Below, in pieces: positions 1 through 12,890 of a DNA stretch of 64,000 nt; the first letter of the stretch is position 1; each line of letters starts with the position of its first letter. Made by a program: the position numbers and the translations under genes. This DNA comes from Siphonodentalium dalli (lineage: Eukaryota; Mollusca; Scaphopoda; Gadilida; Siphonodentaliidae): the NCBI GenBank assembly GCA_032622095.1, contig CP136063.1:66353897-66417896 (forward strand). The letters are read 5' to 3'. The notes beneath the pieces were generated by a model. That model had not been told where the DNA came from and made no database searches. It saw only the letters and a list, made by a program, of their open reading frames with translations.

Positions 1-1774
1 TGATATATTATATACCTAACTACACCTATAGTTACCTAAACAAAAGCTAATAATTAGCTTTAAAGGCTACTAAAGTTGATCAGAATATTTGAAAACAAAC
101 TCACGTGTTACTGTTTACATTTTTGTGTTCTGACCAAAATGTGACCCAGTTGAAACGAAACGAAACCACGGACTACCAAAATCCGGAAAACACAACTTTA
201 CCGGGTTTCAATTTACCAAAATCCGGACCACAAAATATTGGCAGAGTAACAAATCGAATTTAAAGTTTGGACTTTGCCCAAATGCTAAAAACGACTAAAC
301 AGAGCTGACAATACAAAAATTTAGACATAATTATAATATTAAAGGAATACAGCCACACCAAAACAATGTGTTTACAAATTTCACTGAATAACATGAAAAT
401 TTTACAAAATTTATCAAATTTTCAACAGAATTTGTGTTTTTATGCATTTTTAAGCATAACACTGTTCAATTGTTATTGTCTCTTCAAATCCAACGCTGAA
501 TATCTCCAGAAATCCTGATTGTCATTTTTTTCACAGTTTTTTGAAGCACGAAAACACGAATTTCTACAAAGTTCCAATTTTCACACGAATTTCAAAAGTT
601 CCACACTATAATCAGAGCTATAGCTATACGAATGGGCGCCATTGTGGTAGAGCACAGGGGTGGGTCTTAAGTGAACCATCAGTCGCTATATCACAAAACA
701 TTTATGGGCTCTGAGTCTCAACATCTGGCAGGGTCTATAGAAACACTACGCCTACCTTTAAAAGTCTTCATCATGCATTTATTGAATATTCATTCTATAC
801 CAAACGGAACACATCCAACAAGCATCACACATGGATGACATCACAACACATCTTTATAAACAGCTTGACAGCAACATCACAACATCACATCGAGTATCAA
901 ACATCAGACATCAAATCGAGAAAAAGGACCCTGGTGAACAAATACATAGGTTGTAGTTGCTGCAGAATAAATATCCAGTATGGATATTAATAAATATATG
1001 AAATGTGATTGTGTCAATAAACCAACTTCCCTATTGTCGATATAAACAACTATTTTGACACAATCCTAACTGTGACGAACAGTTAGAAATAAAACCTACA
1101 TGCTAGTATAAAAAGGGTGATTATGAACGCAGTGTGCGATTTCCAACTTCACTAAACTATTGGGCAAATATATATTGCAAATGTGATGTAGTTCTAAACA
1201 TCCAAAACGAAGACAATAGTATTAAAATACAGATATAATAATGGGTAAAAACGTAACAGAATATCACATACCATATCGTAGGAATATAGGTCAAGATGTC
1301 ATAACGTAGTTTACATTAAACTATATAACTTCTACATTCTTCAGGCATAGAAGAATGTACGCTTACACTGAGTGTGTCACGAACGGAACGATGTTGTCGC
1401 ATCGAACGCTAATTATGAACTGACAAAAGGCGGCAAATAAGTTTACCTGTGATTGGCTAAGACAACTTAGTATCAGACAGTTAGATCTAATATTGGGCGC
1501 TAACATAGACAGAGTAGACTTAAGCGGGTAAGAGATTGGGCTAAGTTAAGAATATGAAGTAGCGAAATGCAGAACAGATATGCGGCTGGGGACGGGAAGT
1601 GTAAAGAACGGAATAGCGCGAAATGGAATGAAATGGACCAAGTACGCGGAATGAAATGATAATGCAGCTATAAAATGTATATTAGTGAGTTAGGTATAAT
1701 AACTTAGTTAGTATACATGTGTAGCATCTAATAAAGGCATATACTGTTTTGGTATATAAAGTAGCACTGTCACA
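1..1774. other. AT-rich non-coding stretch
   Basis: I see no open reading frame with recognisable protein features, no RNA gene and no clear element ends. A short phrase 'TACCAAAATCCGGA' occurs twice near 175 and 213. The rest looks like ordinary unique or very old repeat sequence. Confidence 0.5.
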
Positions 1775-2012
1775 CTACCATAGTAGTACCCTGGTACCTG
1801 TAACACGGTAGTACTATAGTACCTGTACCGTGGTACTACCATGGTACTTGTACCACAGTACTAGTAAGGTAGTACCATAGTATATGTACTATGGTACTAC
1901 TATGGTATGGCAGTACGTACTCTAGTACATGTACCATAGTACTTTTACTATGGTACTGTGCCCAAAATACTATGGTACTTTTTACTATAGTATTACCATG
2001 GTACTTTTTTAT
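1775..2012. repeat. Palindromic GTAC-rich simple satellite
   Basis: About 240 bp is a degenerate string of 'TAGTACCATGGTACT'-like units. Nearly every unit is its own reverse complement, so the region could form many alternative small hairpins. Spacing varies between about 10 and 20 bp, so it is not a clean satellite. It is not coding: the small ORFs here are by-products of the repeat. Confidence 0.7.
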
Positions 2013-2025
2013 AAGGGTGGGTTGC

Positions 2026-2180
2026 TTTCCAACGTTATTTGAACGTTTGGTATCAACGTTATGTTCTCCTTAACGGTCCACGATCAAACTGGAATAATTG
2101 CCAATGTTGTTTCAACGTTGAGCCAACCGTTGACTTTACGTTGGATCAACGTAGGGGTGCAATCTGGATCGCTGATGTGT
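2026..2180. repeat. AACGTT-rich segment
   Basis: 'CAACGTT' and 'AACGTTG' recur here in both orientations (for example near 2029, 2041, 2055 and 2112), as in the core of an imperfect inverted-repeat element. I could not define ends or a target-site duplication. Confidence 0.4.
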
Positions 2181-3514
2181 CATTTATACTCCAATATCGC
2201 CCAATACACGTGTCTATTCTGCGGAACCAGATTTGTAATTGTTATCAATTTTTTGTCACGTTTAACGGCGTTTGAAGAACAAAGGAAATCGGCGTTTCTT
2301 GTTGGCAATGGCATTGCCGACTGTAACGGGTGTTTTTGCTTATATTGATGGTATTCACATTTATCACAGCCAAGTCACAAATTAGACTCTACTTATCGAG
2401 TGTGAAATATGCAGGAAGCCACACGCTCTGAACCTTGTCTGACTGAACATAATATGTCAAACATAATACACATTGACCGTCCACACGAGTCTGATATAGG
2501 CCTATGTCAATCAATTGCTTTATCTCATGTCATCGTGCACAATAGTGCACACACTGGTGATCGTCCATATCAGTGCGATATATGTGAGAAATCATTTACA
2601 ACTTCATCTCAAGTCACAATTCATAAGAGAACACATACCGGAGATCGCCCTTATGTGTGTGATGTGTGCGATAAATCATTCGCAGTGCAGTGTAACTTGA
2701 TCGCCCATAAGAGAATACACACAGGGGAGCATCCGTATCAGTGCGACCTGTGTCAGAAGTCATTCACACAGGGAAGTTCTCTAAGAACACATAAGAGAAT
2801 CCACACCGGCGACCGCCCATATCAATGCGATATGTGCCAGAAATCATTCGGCAAAAACAGTAATCTGATGGTACATAAACGAATACACAGCGGCGATCGA
2901 CCGTATCAGTGCGATCTGTGTGAGAAATCATTTAAAACTTCATCTCAATTTACCATTCATAAGAGGACACACTCCGGAGATCGTCCTTATGAATGTGATG
3001 TGTGTGCGAAATCATTTGTCCAGAGCAGTTGTCTGATGATACACAAGCGAATCCATACCGGCGATCGCCCCTATCAGTGCGATTTGTGCGGGAAATTATT
3101 CACAACTTTAGCTCAAGTCACTAATCATAAGAGGATACACACCGGCGATCGTCCATATCAATGCGACATATGTCAGAAATCATTCGCCTATAGAAGTGTC
3201 CTGATGCAACATAAAAAAATCCACACTGGCGATCGCCCGTATCGTTGCGTGGTATGTGCGAAATCGTTCACAACTTTAGCTCAAGTCAATATTCATAAGA
3301 GAACCCACACCGGCGATCGTCCATATCAATGCGACATATGTCAGAATTCATTCGCCTATAGAAGTGTCCTGGTGCAGCATGAAAAAATCCATACAGGCGA
3401 TCGCCCGTATCGGTGCGATGTGTGTGAAAAATCGTTCACAACGACAGCCCAACTGAAAACACATAAACGAATCCACACTGGCGATCGTCCGTATCAGTGC
3501 GATGTGTGTGAGAA

Positions 3515-4530
<1,016 letters not shown>

Positions 4531-4678
4531 GATGTCACCCATTTTTGCGGTGAACATCATCTGAATCACGAATGTCTTTTTTCCTCACCGCTTGGGACAG
4601 CACAATCAAGAACTGGAGTCGGCGATTCGACCTCGTAGTCCCGTCAACACATTCTTGATGTATCCTGCTCTAATTAAG

Positions 4679-5152
4679 GCCGATGGGGTCATTGTCACAA
4701 GGCCCCGGTCACATTCGTAGCCAGCTTTTTAAATCGATCACAAATGTAGCCAGCTTTTCACCGGCGATCACATTCGTAGCCAGCTTTTCTAATTGCATGC
4801 TTTATATGACACGAAATATGACGTCATCGCAATCGTGACTAAAATGTGGACGTCATTCTCCAAAACTGACTTCGTTTATCAACTTATATTGGAACATAAT
4901 TCGAGCATTCTAACGACACTGATAAGAAACGTTAGATTATTAGATGAACTAATATCAAATTAAAATTCACGTTGTTTCTCATCCACCAACTCAGAACAAT
5001 GAGCTTAACCTAATCTTGTTCATTGAGGCTCGCATGAATATGAAAAGCTGGCTACAAATGTGATCACCACAGAAAAGCTGGCTACATTTGTGATCGATTT
5101 AAAAAGCTGGCTACGAATGTGATCGATGCCTTGTGACAATGACCCCATCAGC
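4679..5152. mobile_element. Small foldback element with GCTGGCTAC modules
   Basis: Termini are inverted: 'GCCGATGGGGTCATTGTCAC' on the left and its near-complement on the right. They are flanked by the direct repeat CTAATTAAG (4670-4678 and 5153-5161), a likely 9-bp target-site duplication. Each arm holds two or three 25-35 bp modules containing 'AAAAGCTGGCTACNAATGTG'. The 250-bp centre has no coding potential, so the element is non-autonomous. The AAAAGCTGGC core also occurs in the large foldback elements at 8.7-18.4 kb, but the terminal bases differ. Confidence 0.75.
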
Positions 5153-5306
5153 CTAATTAAGTATGAGATGTGACATGGCCGATAAACTTCGAAGTACGGT
5201 CCCGCAGCTAGGTACCATTGGATAACATAGCGTTCAATCTTTCGGCGTTTAACGGTACCGATTATGCCATGTCTAAAATGTTTGCTCTTTTTTGCAATGT
5301 CATTTG

Positions 5307-5880
5307 CCAAGCTTCATTGGTTTCAACATATAATAATAGTTTTTTATACACCCGCCCAAGTGGTGTCAAATGATGTCAGACTCGTATGTCCATATGTATT
5401 GCACGCTTCATTGTTTTCAACCTGTAATAATAGTTTTTATACACCCGCCCAAGTGGTGTCACATGATGTCAGGACTCGTATGTCCATATGTATTGCACGC
5501 TTCATTGTTTTCATCCTGTAATAATAGTTTTATACACCCGCCCAACTGGTGTCAAATGATGTCATGACTCGTATATCCATCTGTATTGCATGCTTCATTG
5601 GTTTCAACCTATAATAATAGTTTTTATACACCTACCGAGTGATGTCAAATGATGTCAGGACTCGTATGTCCATCTGTATTGCACGCTTCATTGTTTTCAA
5701 CCTATAATAATAGTTTTTAATACACCCGCCCAAGTGGTGTCAAATGATGTCATGAGTCCCGTATGCCCATATGTATTGCATGCTTCGTTGGTTTCAACCT
5801 ATAATAATAGGTTTTTTTATACACCCGCCCAAGTGAATTCAAATGATGTCATGACTCGTATGTCCATCTGTATTGCACGA
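5307..5880. repeat. Tandem repeat, ~94-bp period, six copies
   Basis: The phrase 'TACACCCGCCCAAGTGGTGT' or a variant recurs near 5347, 5440, 5533, 5627, 5722 and 5819. Between are 'GTATGTCCATATGTATTGCA' and 'TTCAACCTATAATAATAG'. Copies differ by a few substitutions and one- or two-base indels. Apparent ORFs across it are repeat by-products. Confidence 0.85.
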
Positions 5881-6155
5881 CATTTATTTGTATATATATT
5901 ACATTGAATTTTTGTATGTGTTTTATGTGTAAAATCATTCAGTCAAAACAACGTCATCTCTTCACGCTTTATCTATTAAATGCACGACCACGGTATACAC
6001 TGCAAACTGAAATAATCGAAGATGTCAGGTGTAGATAACGTTCGATGTAGGGTGGTCATTGGGATACTTCAGCCTTTGCAGCTGTAGAGGAAGAATGTTC
6101 CCAGATAACAAGAGTCCGTGGCTAAATATTTCTTGCCGAAATATATCTGTTTTAA
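5881..6155. other. Non-coding spacer
   Basis: Between the 94-bp tandem repeat and the TTAA element I see no feature I can support. Confidence 0.5.
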
Positions 6156-7269
6156 CTCTTTCAGTGCCACGGGCCGATGATATCGGCCATCGGCCCTAAT
6201 TTACGGTCTTAGAGTGCCAGGGCTGATAAAAAAAAATAAAACTTTTTTTTATTTCTTTTGGTTGAATTTGTTTGGGTATGCTTAAGCATGTTATAGCGAA
6301 TTTAAATTCAAACTGGATAAAATCTTAGGGGCATGTTATAACTCAGTCTGGGTGAACATCGACTCTATATTTGAAATCTAGAGTCTGGAGCTAATGTCGC
6401 CAAAACCATTTCTATTCAGCGAAGAGCTTCCCCAAAATGACGTCACGGATTTAAAAAAAATACATCGATGATTGACAGGTGTCCCCACGTGTTATTTGTT
6501 GTGCTTCGCAATATGGCCCGTGTCGCGACATAAAATTACAGAAGATAATATTTGTCGTGTGTGCGACTATTCTTTTTCGGGAGATGAACTCGCTGCATCA
6601 ACCGGAAAGCTGCATCCGAGAGCAAAAAATAAGGTCGTCAACAAAAATGATGCTTTAGAACTATTTAAAAGCATAAAATTAAGTCATTTCCTCGGTGTTT
6701 AACTTTCAGATGACTTTTTTACGACAAATAATTTGATTTGCAAACCATGTTACAATAAAGTAAATCAAATACACGGACATGCGTGAGTTCTATTTATATT
6801 TATGGGAGGCCAAGTTGGTACCATGCGCAGGCCTATCTATCAGGTCAAGCACATCCTTCAAATTAATCCGAATATATAATTTCGAAGCCATTTTTTCTGT
6901 CTCTGTTGTATTTGCAAGCATCGCTTTCGATCGGAGAAATACCGACTCTGTTACTATATTTAGAGGTGACATTATGGGAGTCTCCGCCCACTAACACTTG
7001 TTTATTAACCCATGCGGTTTCATTGGACGGAAAATAATTTACGCAATCAATCGGATTACGGAATCCCGAGGACTTGGAAATGAGATAGCGATGTTATCCG
7101 TCAGACCTAATATTCAATGTTGTAATGAATATTTAGGTATGAGTTTACTCAGACTGGTTATAACTCAAAACTATCACCAAGTATTATTCATAGTAATAAT
7201 TTTGATGCCCATGGGAAACGTAAGATTCCCTGGCACTAAACCTACAAAATAAGTCGGGCACTGAAAGAG
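6156..7269. mobile_element. piggyBac-like non-autonomous element
   Basis: The element is bounded by TTAA on both sides (6152-6155 and 7270-7273) and by inverted ends CTCTTTCAGTGCC and GGCACTGAAAGAG. A TTAA target and ends of this form fit the piggyBac superfamily. At 1.1 kb it is too short for a full transposase. Near the left end is a GC-rich inverted motif 'GCCGATGATATCGGC'. The right-hand TTAA is also the first four bases of an adjoining TTAA MITE, so two elements abut at one site. Confidence 0.75.
6472..6786 (+). pseudogene. Decayed CxxC/CxxC zinc-binding domain inside the TTAA element
   Basis: One frame gives ICRVCDYSFSGDE, then about 45 residues, an in-frame TAA at 6700-6702, and after it LICKPCYNKVNQIHGH. 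The two CxxC pairs with this spacing resemble a ZAD-type or similar N-terminal zinc-binding domain found in some transposon and regulatory proteins. I cannot name the family. There is no ATG at the open end, and the frame stops at 6784. It may be a captured or remnant N-terminal exon of the parent element's gene. Confidence 0.4.
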
Positions 7270-7425
7270 TTAAAGATGGATTATCTCTTTAAATAACAAA
7301 TTTTAAATAGTTGCTTGGGTATAAAATAATAGATATGAACTGAAGACCTATGTCCGGAAAAGCTTCTATCAATTAATTTTATATTGATTTTATTTCGATT
7401 CAAATCTAATATTTTAAACCGGTAC
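7270..7425. mobile_element. TTAA-MITE fragment
   Basis: It begins 'TTAAAGATGGATTATCTCTT' like the full copies of this family and follows them for about 125 bp. It then jumps to sequence from the other end ('CGATTCAAATCTAATATTTT'), so the middle is deleted. Confidence 0.7.
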
Positions 7426-7693
7426 GCTCTTTAAAATATTTTGATTCTATTGCATTAGCACACCATACACGTTGCATATTATATTTAATGTTTGCAAACA
7501 GTTTTACCAAATATACCTTCATATACCATGCTTCAAACGCACAAACATTGAAAACATACAGATCAGTAATAGGCGGGCTTTCATAAACTGGACGTTCTTG
7601 AACTTCAAAAATAAATATCCTGCAAAGACAAAAGGATCTTTCCCTACTTTTTATGGCAAAATCTGATATTTTCGGGAAGGTCACTACCAAACG
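7426..7693. other. Non-coding spacer between TTAA MITEs
   Basis: No recognisable feature. Open frames on both strands lack protein family features. Confidence 0.4.
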
Positions 7694-8135
7694 TTAAGAT
7701 GGATTATCTCTTTAAATAACAAATTTTAAATAGTTGCGTGGGTATAAAATAATAGATATGAACTGAAGACCTATGTCCGGAAAAGCTTCTATCAATTAAT
7801 ATTGATTTTATTTCGAATATTAAATCGGGCCCGTTTATGTTACTATTTTTAGAACCGACCATTCGGATGAGACCGTATTGCGATATAGAGCGCTGGGCTG
7901 TTCCTACGGCTACGCAACGAATGTCAAATGTCACAGATTGGTTTGTATTGGATTGTTCCACAGATATAAGCGATAATGGGTATAATTAACGTTTATTTAG
8001 ACCAGAACATATTCGAAATAAAATAAATATTAATCGATAGAAGCATTTCCGGACAGGAGTCTTCGATTCATATCTAATATGTTATACCCCGATAACTATA
8101 TAATACGTGTTTACAAAGAGATAATCCACCTTTAA
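7694..8135. mobile_element. TTAA MITE, near full length
   Basis: The left end is TTAAGATGGATTATCTC and the right end GAGATAATCCACCTTTAA, so the ends are inverted and flanked by or include TTAA. The interior carries 'GACCATTCGGATGAGACC' and 'TATCGCAATA', shared with copies at 27.4, 27.8, 49.4 and 60.2 kb. Copies in this window exist in both orientations and many are truncated. TTAA target sites occur in piggyBac and Kolobok superfamilies; the sequence does not decide which. The ~85-residue ORF repeated in several copies has no known domain. Confidence 0.8.
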
Positions 8136-8290
8136 CAGGTCTTAATTAAAACATCGTTAATTGCGCCTAAGCCGTGGTGAGTCGTTGAGTTTTTTGCTTC
8201 TTTGTAGACGTGATAGTGGTACACAACAAATTCGAAATGCGCTTTTCTCGTGGTATGACAAAAATGCGTCATATAATAAACGCTTTATCA

Positions 8291-8379
8291 GTACAGTGAA
8301 GTGATATGGGCTGCAGTATCACGTCTCGTTGACGATGTCAGATCAGCGTGATACTGCAGCCCATATCACTTCACTGTAC
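8291..8379. repeat. Perfect 33-bp hairpin
   Basis: Arms at 8291-8323 and 8347-8379 are exact reverse complements, separated by a 23-nt loop. The stem includes 'GGGCTGCAGTATCACG'. There is no adjacent gene or obvious transposon end. It could be a short foldback relic or a transcribed stem-loop. Confidence 0.9.
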
Positions 8380-8464
8380 CGATAATGTGTATGTATAACC
8401 CGGTAAATATATAAAACGAGTTAACAAACAGATAGACCATATTTAAAGAATCCATATCATGATC

Positions 8465-8582
8465 GAGATGAGCGATGAGAATGTAATTATACTTGTATGC
8501 CTAAGCCTCATATTGGTGTAATGGTTAGAGATAAGCGATGAGTATGTAAGTATACCTGTTGGTCTAAGCCTCATATTGGTTC
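8465..8582. repeat. Direct duplication, ~60-bp period
   Basis: 'AGCGATGAGAATGTAATTAT' plus 'CTAAGCCTCATATTGGT' occurs near 8471-8518 and again, slightly diverged, near 8533-8580. Confidence 0.7.
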
Positions 8583-8589
8583 ATTAATC

Positions 8590-8718
8590 AGCTTGTTAAT
8601 TTAAATGCGATGTGTGTATGCATTGCGAATCTCGTATGCATCGATTTGTTTATTAAATTATCCGTCAGCCTAATTTAAATATCTCAGCAACAATTTGCTC
8701 TTCCTGGTCCGACCAGTA
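8590..8718 (+). promoter_or_regulatory. Detached 5' part of the ZNF2 upstream region
   Basis: This segment matches the reverse complement of about 23114-23240, including 'CTTCCTGGTCCGACC' at its right edge. In that second copy the sequence continues straight into the block found here only at 18375 onward. So this segment and 18375-18589 were originally contiguous and are now about 9.6 kb apart because of the two foldback elements. Confidence 0.75.
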
Positions 8719-8850
8719 CCCTACTGTTACGCCAGCTTTTGAAGTAACTTACCACTTTTGAAGTAGGTCTCCACTTTTGAAGTAAAAAACGCCAGCTTTT
8801 GAAGTAACTCACCACTTTTGTAATAAAATCGCCAGCTTTTGTAGTATCCA

Positions 8851-9560
8851 CACCGGTAATCGACCATATGCATGTGATATGGTTCGAATATCCTTCAGTC
8901 ATACCAACACAAGAGAAATCACACAGTTAGTCGCCCATACGCGTGTGACGTGTACCAAAAGGCACTTAGTGAGTCCGGTTCCGTGACAAAAGAATCCACA
9001 CAGGAAATTAACCATATGCATGTGACGTGGTTCGAATATCATTCAGTCATACCAACACAAGAGAAGTCACGCAGTCAATCGCCCATACGCATGTGACTTG
9101 TACCAAAGGGCACTTAGTGAGTCCGGTTCCGTGACAAAAGAATCCACACCGGTAATCGACCATATGCATGTGACGAGGTTCGAATATCCTTCAGTCATAC
9201 CAAGACAAGAGAAATCACACAGTCAATCGCCCATACACGTGTGACGTGTACCAAAAGGCACTTAGAGAGTCCGGTTCCGTGACAAAAGAATCCACACCGC
9301 TAATCGACCATATGCATGTGACGAGGTTCGAATATCCTTCAGTCATACCAACACAAGGGAAATCACAGTCTATCGCCCATACGCGCGTGACGTGTACCAA
9401 AAGGCACTTAGTGAGACCGGTTCCGTGACAAAAAGAATCCACACCGGTAATCGACCATATGCATGTGACGAGGTTCGAATAGCCTTCCGTCATAACAGCA
9501 TAAGATAATTTATAGAGTCAATCGCCCATATAAGTGTGACGTGTACCGAGCGGCATTTAG
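8851..9560 (+). repeat. 147-bp array, left arm of FB-1, made of decayed zinc fingers
   Basis: About five copies, phased by 'GTGACGTGTACC' near 8945, 9091, 9240, 9387 and 9536. In one frame a unit reads HTGNRPYACD-VVRISFSHTN, in the other [19 protein letters not shown]: two successive C2H2 fingers with the linker intact, but with the second Cys changed to Val or Tyr and the His pair lost. Two fingers would be 168 bp, so about 21 bp has been lost per unit. It does not encode a working protein. Confidence 0.8.
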
Positions 9561-9599
9561 TGAGTCCGTTTCCCTGCCTAATCATATGAACACACATAG

Positions 9600-9745
9600 G
9601 TGATCAATCATACGAGTATATAAGATTGTTCCCAGTCAGCCTGACAACCCACACTATTGAGTGCCCTTACAAGTGCGACCGTTGTCAGAAGAAGTTCGAT
9701 GTTACATTGAGTCAGACAAGACTGAAGACGTTTTGTCAGTAACAT
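9600..9745 (+). pseudogene. Zinc-finger relic in left arm of FB-1
   Basis: Reads CPYKCDRCQKKFDVTLSQ and then stops near 9743. Just upstream, 'ACACACATAGGTGATCAATC' matches the decayed tail behind ZNF5 at about 62793. It is the inverted counterpart of the minus-strand relic at 11805-11906. Confidence 0.7.
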
Positions 9746-10215
9746 GTCAGTAACATGACAACATATATAGTTTCTCGAAATTAGGTGATGTATTAGTTCC
9801 AACGGAAAATAGTTGGTATATTTATTATTGGCCTCACTTATAATTGCATATTCGTACCCTCGAAATTAGGTGACCCGACGCGTTAGGGACAGCTGAAAAT
9901 GTTTGGTTTATTAGATTCGTCTCTGGAAGGCGACTCGTCTCTGGAAGGCGACATTAACAACAATTTTCAATCATTAAAATTATGTCACATAACCGAAGTA
10001 TTATAACTACGTCAAACGTGGCCAGCTATAAAACACGGGAGCCAGTAATGTGTTGTGTGGAAACCGTTGGGTTCACATACACTCTGATGATTGAGTATAT
10101 AAAATAACGGATTCGATGGCATTATGTCGCTATACAGGGAAAGTTAAACTTTCAAATCTCAATGTTCTTGATGCCAAAAGGTTCAGTCTCCTTTCAAAAT
10201 TTATTCAACACAATA

Positions 10216-11589
10216 TACGAATACAATTAATTATTTTATTGTCAATTGTCAGGCACAGCAATACAAAATGAAACGCATAACAAAATTAAGAATGAATGGA
10301 ACGATGTTGTTGATGTAGTTAAATAATAATTAGTCAAATTTATCCTCAACCTCCCCTTAGACGCTACAGTTCTTGAATAGTTATGTATAATATTGTATAG
10401 CTTGATCCCTTATCGCCTCTCATCCACAATTATGCTATCTGAATCTGTTTTGTTTATTATGGTCAATAAATGAAATCAATATTCTATCATGAAATCGATA
10501 TATGATGGTATACATATTTACTATTGCTATGTTGCACCTATCAATTGGGGTCACAGTAAGTGGTGTACTATAGTCAGGGAAGGTTGAGGTGTCTCACGGA
10601 CTGATAACTTAACATAAAAACAATGAAGAATTATTTTGAGATATCACTGGTCGATCATGATTGATATCTAGATCTACAATGTAGCTCATAATTACTACTC
10701 CCCCCATTTTCAACTACGTTAGTTATAAACGCCCAGACCGTGCGCTGCTCGCAATGTGGTAACCCCTTTCCACACAAAAAAACAAAATACCAAATGCAGA
10801 ACAGAATTACAACAATGAATTTATTGATATACTGCAAACCATCGGTGCAAGCTGTAATTGATGAGCAATTATGTATAACACAAAATAGAATATATGCCAG
10901 TCCCTTCCCAATAGTATTGCCCTCGACTTACCAGTAACTTACCGTAACATACCTGTCCTATTCAGGGCAACACCAGTTACTGGCGATTGTGACCAATGTT
11001 GACACCTCCCACTCGCAGATGACTCACATTCAACAATGCAATCGCAGGCATAGCTACCACATGGTATAATACACGCTCGGAACACGGGCTCCACTGGCCG
11101 CCATGGAGAATCACCACAGCATAACGCCTGAACATTAAATGTTATGATCAAACATTACAACTGTAGCGCCCAAAGAGGCCGGATCTACACAGCGATATGG
11201 TATGCGATTTTCTTGTTATCCTGTTCCCTCTTTTGAAGGTTCTAGAGCTGTCACGGAGTCTCGAACGATATAACACAATCCCATAACAGACGTGAGTATG
11301 TTCAACAATTTAGTTTGTAATTCCAGGAACCATTATCTCTCGTTATTAAAGTGTCCAAAGGATATTGTATTTCAGTTGTAAAGTGAATGAACATCTTTGA
11401 CTTATTATTCTGTAGCACGTGCATGATAATATTATTCTAACTGGGACAATGACTCGTGAAATTATGCAGAATCGGTGTCTTGTTGTATGACATTCTTAAT
11501 CACCTGAGATCTGGACTTTCGTCCTTTGTTTCATAGTTGGCCAATCAGAATGAACCACGTTAAGAAAATGGACTTATTTATCATTATTG
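10216..11589. other. Central domain of FB-1, no gene seen
   Basis: About 1.4 kb with no ORF longer than 70 codons showing a known domain. It is repeated at about 97% by eye in the second element, offset by about 4820 bp, including the small ORFs. There is therefore no sign that coding capacity was ever selected. Confidence 0.6.
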
Positions 11590-11804
11590 ATAATCGAATA
11601 TAAAATTACAAAAAGGAGACTGAACCTTTTGGCACCAGGAACATTGCGAATTGGAAGTTTGACATAGGACTGTTCTTCCAAAGAAGAGGACAAATAGACC
11701 AACTATTTTCCGTTGTAACTGATACATTTGTCACGTCCCCCAATTTTGAGGAAATATACATGTTGCCATGTTACTGGACTGATAGAACGTCTTCAGACAC
11801 ACAT

Positions 11805-11906
11805 CTTGTCACCAGCGTGGATTCTCTTATATATTGTAAGACTCACGGTCACGGCGAACTTCTTCTAACAAACGTAGCACCTATAAGGTCGGTCACCAGT
11901 GTGGAT
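11805..11906 (-). pseudogene. Zinc-finger relic in right arm of FB-1
   Basis: On the minus strand: [13 protein letters not shown], stop, KKFAVTVSLTIYKRIHAGD. It keeps the TGDRPY linker that marks the ZNF family in this window. The first Cys pair, the Phe and the Leu are in place, with an internal TAG and Tyr instead of the first zinc-binding His. Confidence 0.75.
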
Positions 11907-11964
11907 CGTCAGGTTGACGGACAGACTGGGAACAACATTGCATACTCGTATGATTGACCACCTA

Positions 11965-12890
11965 AGTGTGTTCTCATATGCTTAGACAAGGAACCGGACT
12001 AACTAATTGCCTTTCTGGTACACGTCACACGTGTATGGGCGATTGACTGTGTGATTTCTCTGGTGTTGGTATGATTGGAGGCTATTCAAACCACGTCACA
12101 CTCGTATGGTCGATCACCTGTGTGGAATCTTTTGTCACGGAACCGGACTCACTAAGTGCCTTTTGGTACAAGTCACACGTGCATGTGCGATTGACTGTGT
12201 GATTTATCATGTTGGTATGATTGGAGGCTATTCAAACCACGTCACACTCGTATGGTTGATTACCTGTGTGGATTCTTTTTGTCACGGAACCGGACTCACT
12301 AAGTGCCTTTTGGTACACGTCACACGTGTATGGACGATTGACTGTGTGATTTCTCTTGTGATGGTATAACTTAAAGCTATTCAAACCACGTCACACTCGT
12401 ATGGTCGATTACCGGTGTAGATTCTTTTGTCACGGAATCGGACTCACTAAATGCCTCTTTATACACGTCACACGTGTATGGGCGATTGAAGGTGTGATTT
12501 CTCTTGTGTTGGTATGATTGGAGGCTATTCAAACCACGTCACATTCGTATGGTCGATCACCTGTGTGGAATCTTTTGTCACGGAACCGGACTCACTAAGT
12601 GCCTTTTGGTACACGTCACACGTGTATGGGCGATTGACTGTGTGATTTCTCTTGTGTTGGCATGATTGGAGGCTATTCAAACCACGTCACACTCGTATGG
12701 TCGATCACCTGTGTGGAATATTTTGTCACGGAACCGGACTCACTAAGTGCCTTTTGGTACACGTCACACGCGTATGGGCGATTGACTGTGTGATTTCTCT
12801 TGTGTTGGCATGACTGAAAGCTATTCAAACCACGTCACACTCGTATGGGCGATGGCCACTATGGATTATCGGGTTGACTTTGTCATGAAA
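11965..12890 (-). repeat. 147-bp array, right arm of FB-1, made of decayed zinc fingers
   Basis: Inverted counterpart of the left array with about six copies, phased by 'GTATGGGCGATTGA' near 12033, 12181, 12328, 12476, 12622 and 12772. Finger frames read on the minus strand. The two arms of the same element differ in copy number. Confidence 0.8.

Noticed and set aside
9608-9802. Identical 64-codon minus-strand ORFs at 9608-9802 and 14440-14634
   Set aside because: They are identical only because the two foldback elements are near-identical. The frame lies opposite to a zinc-finger relic and has no domain.
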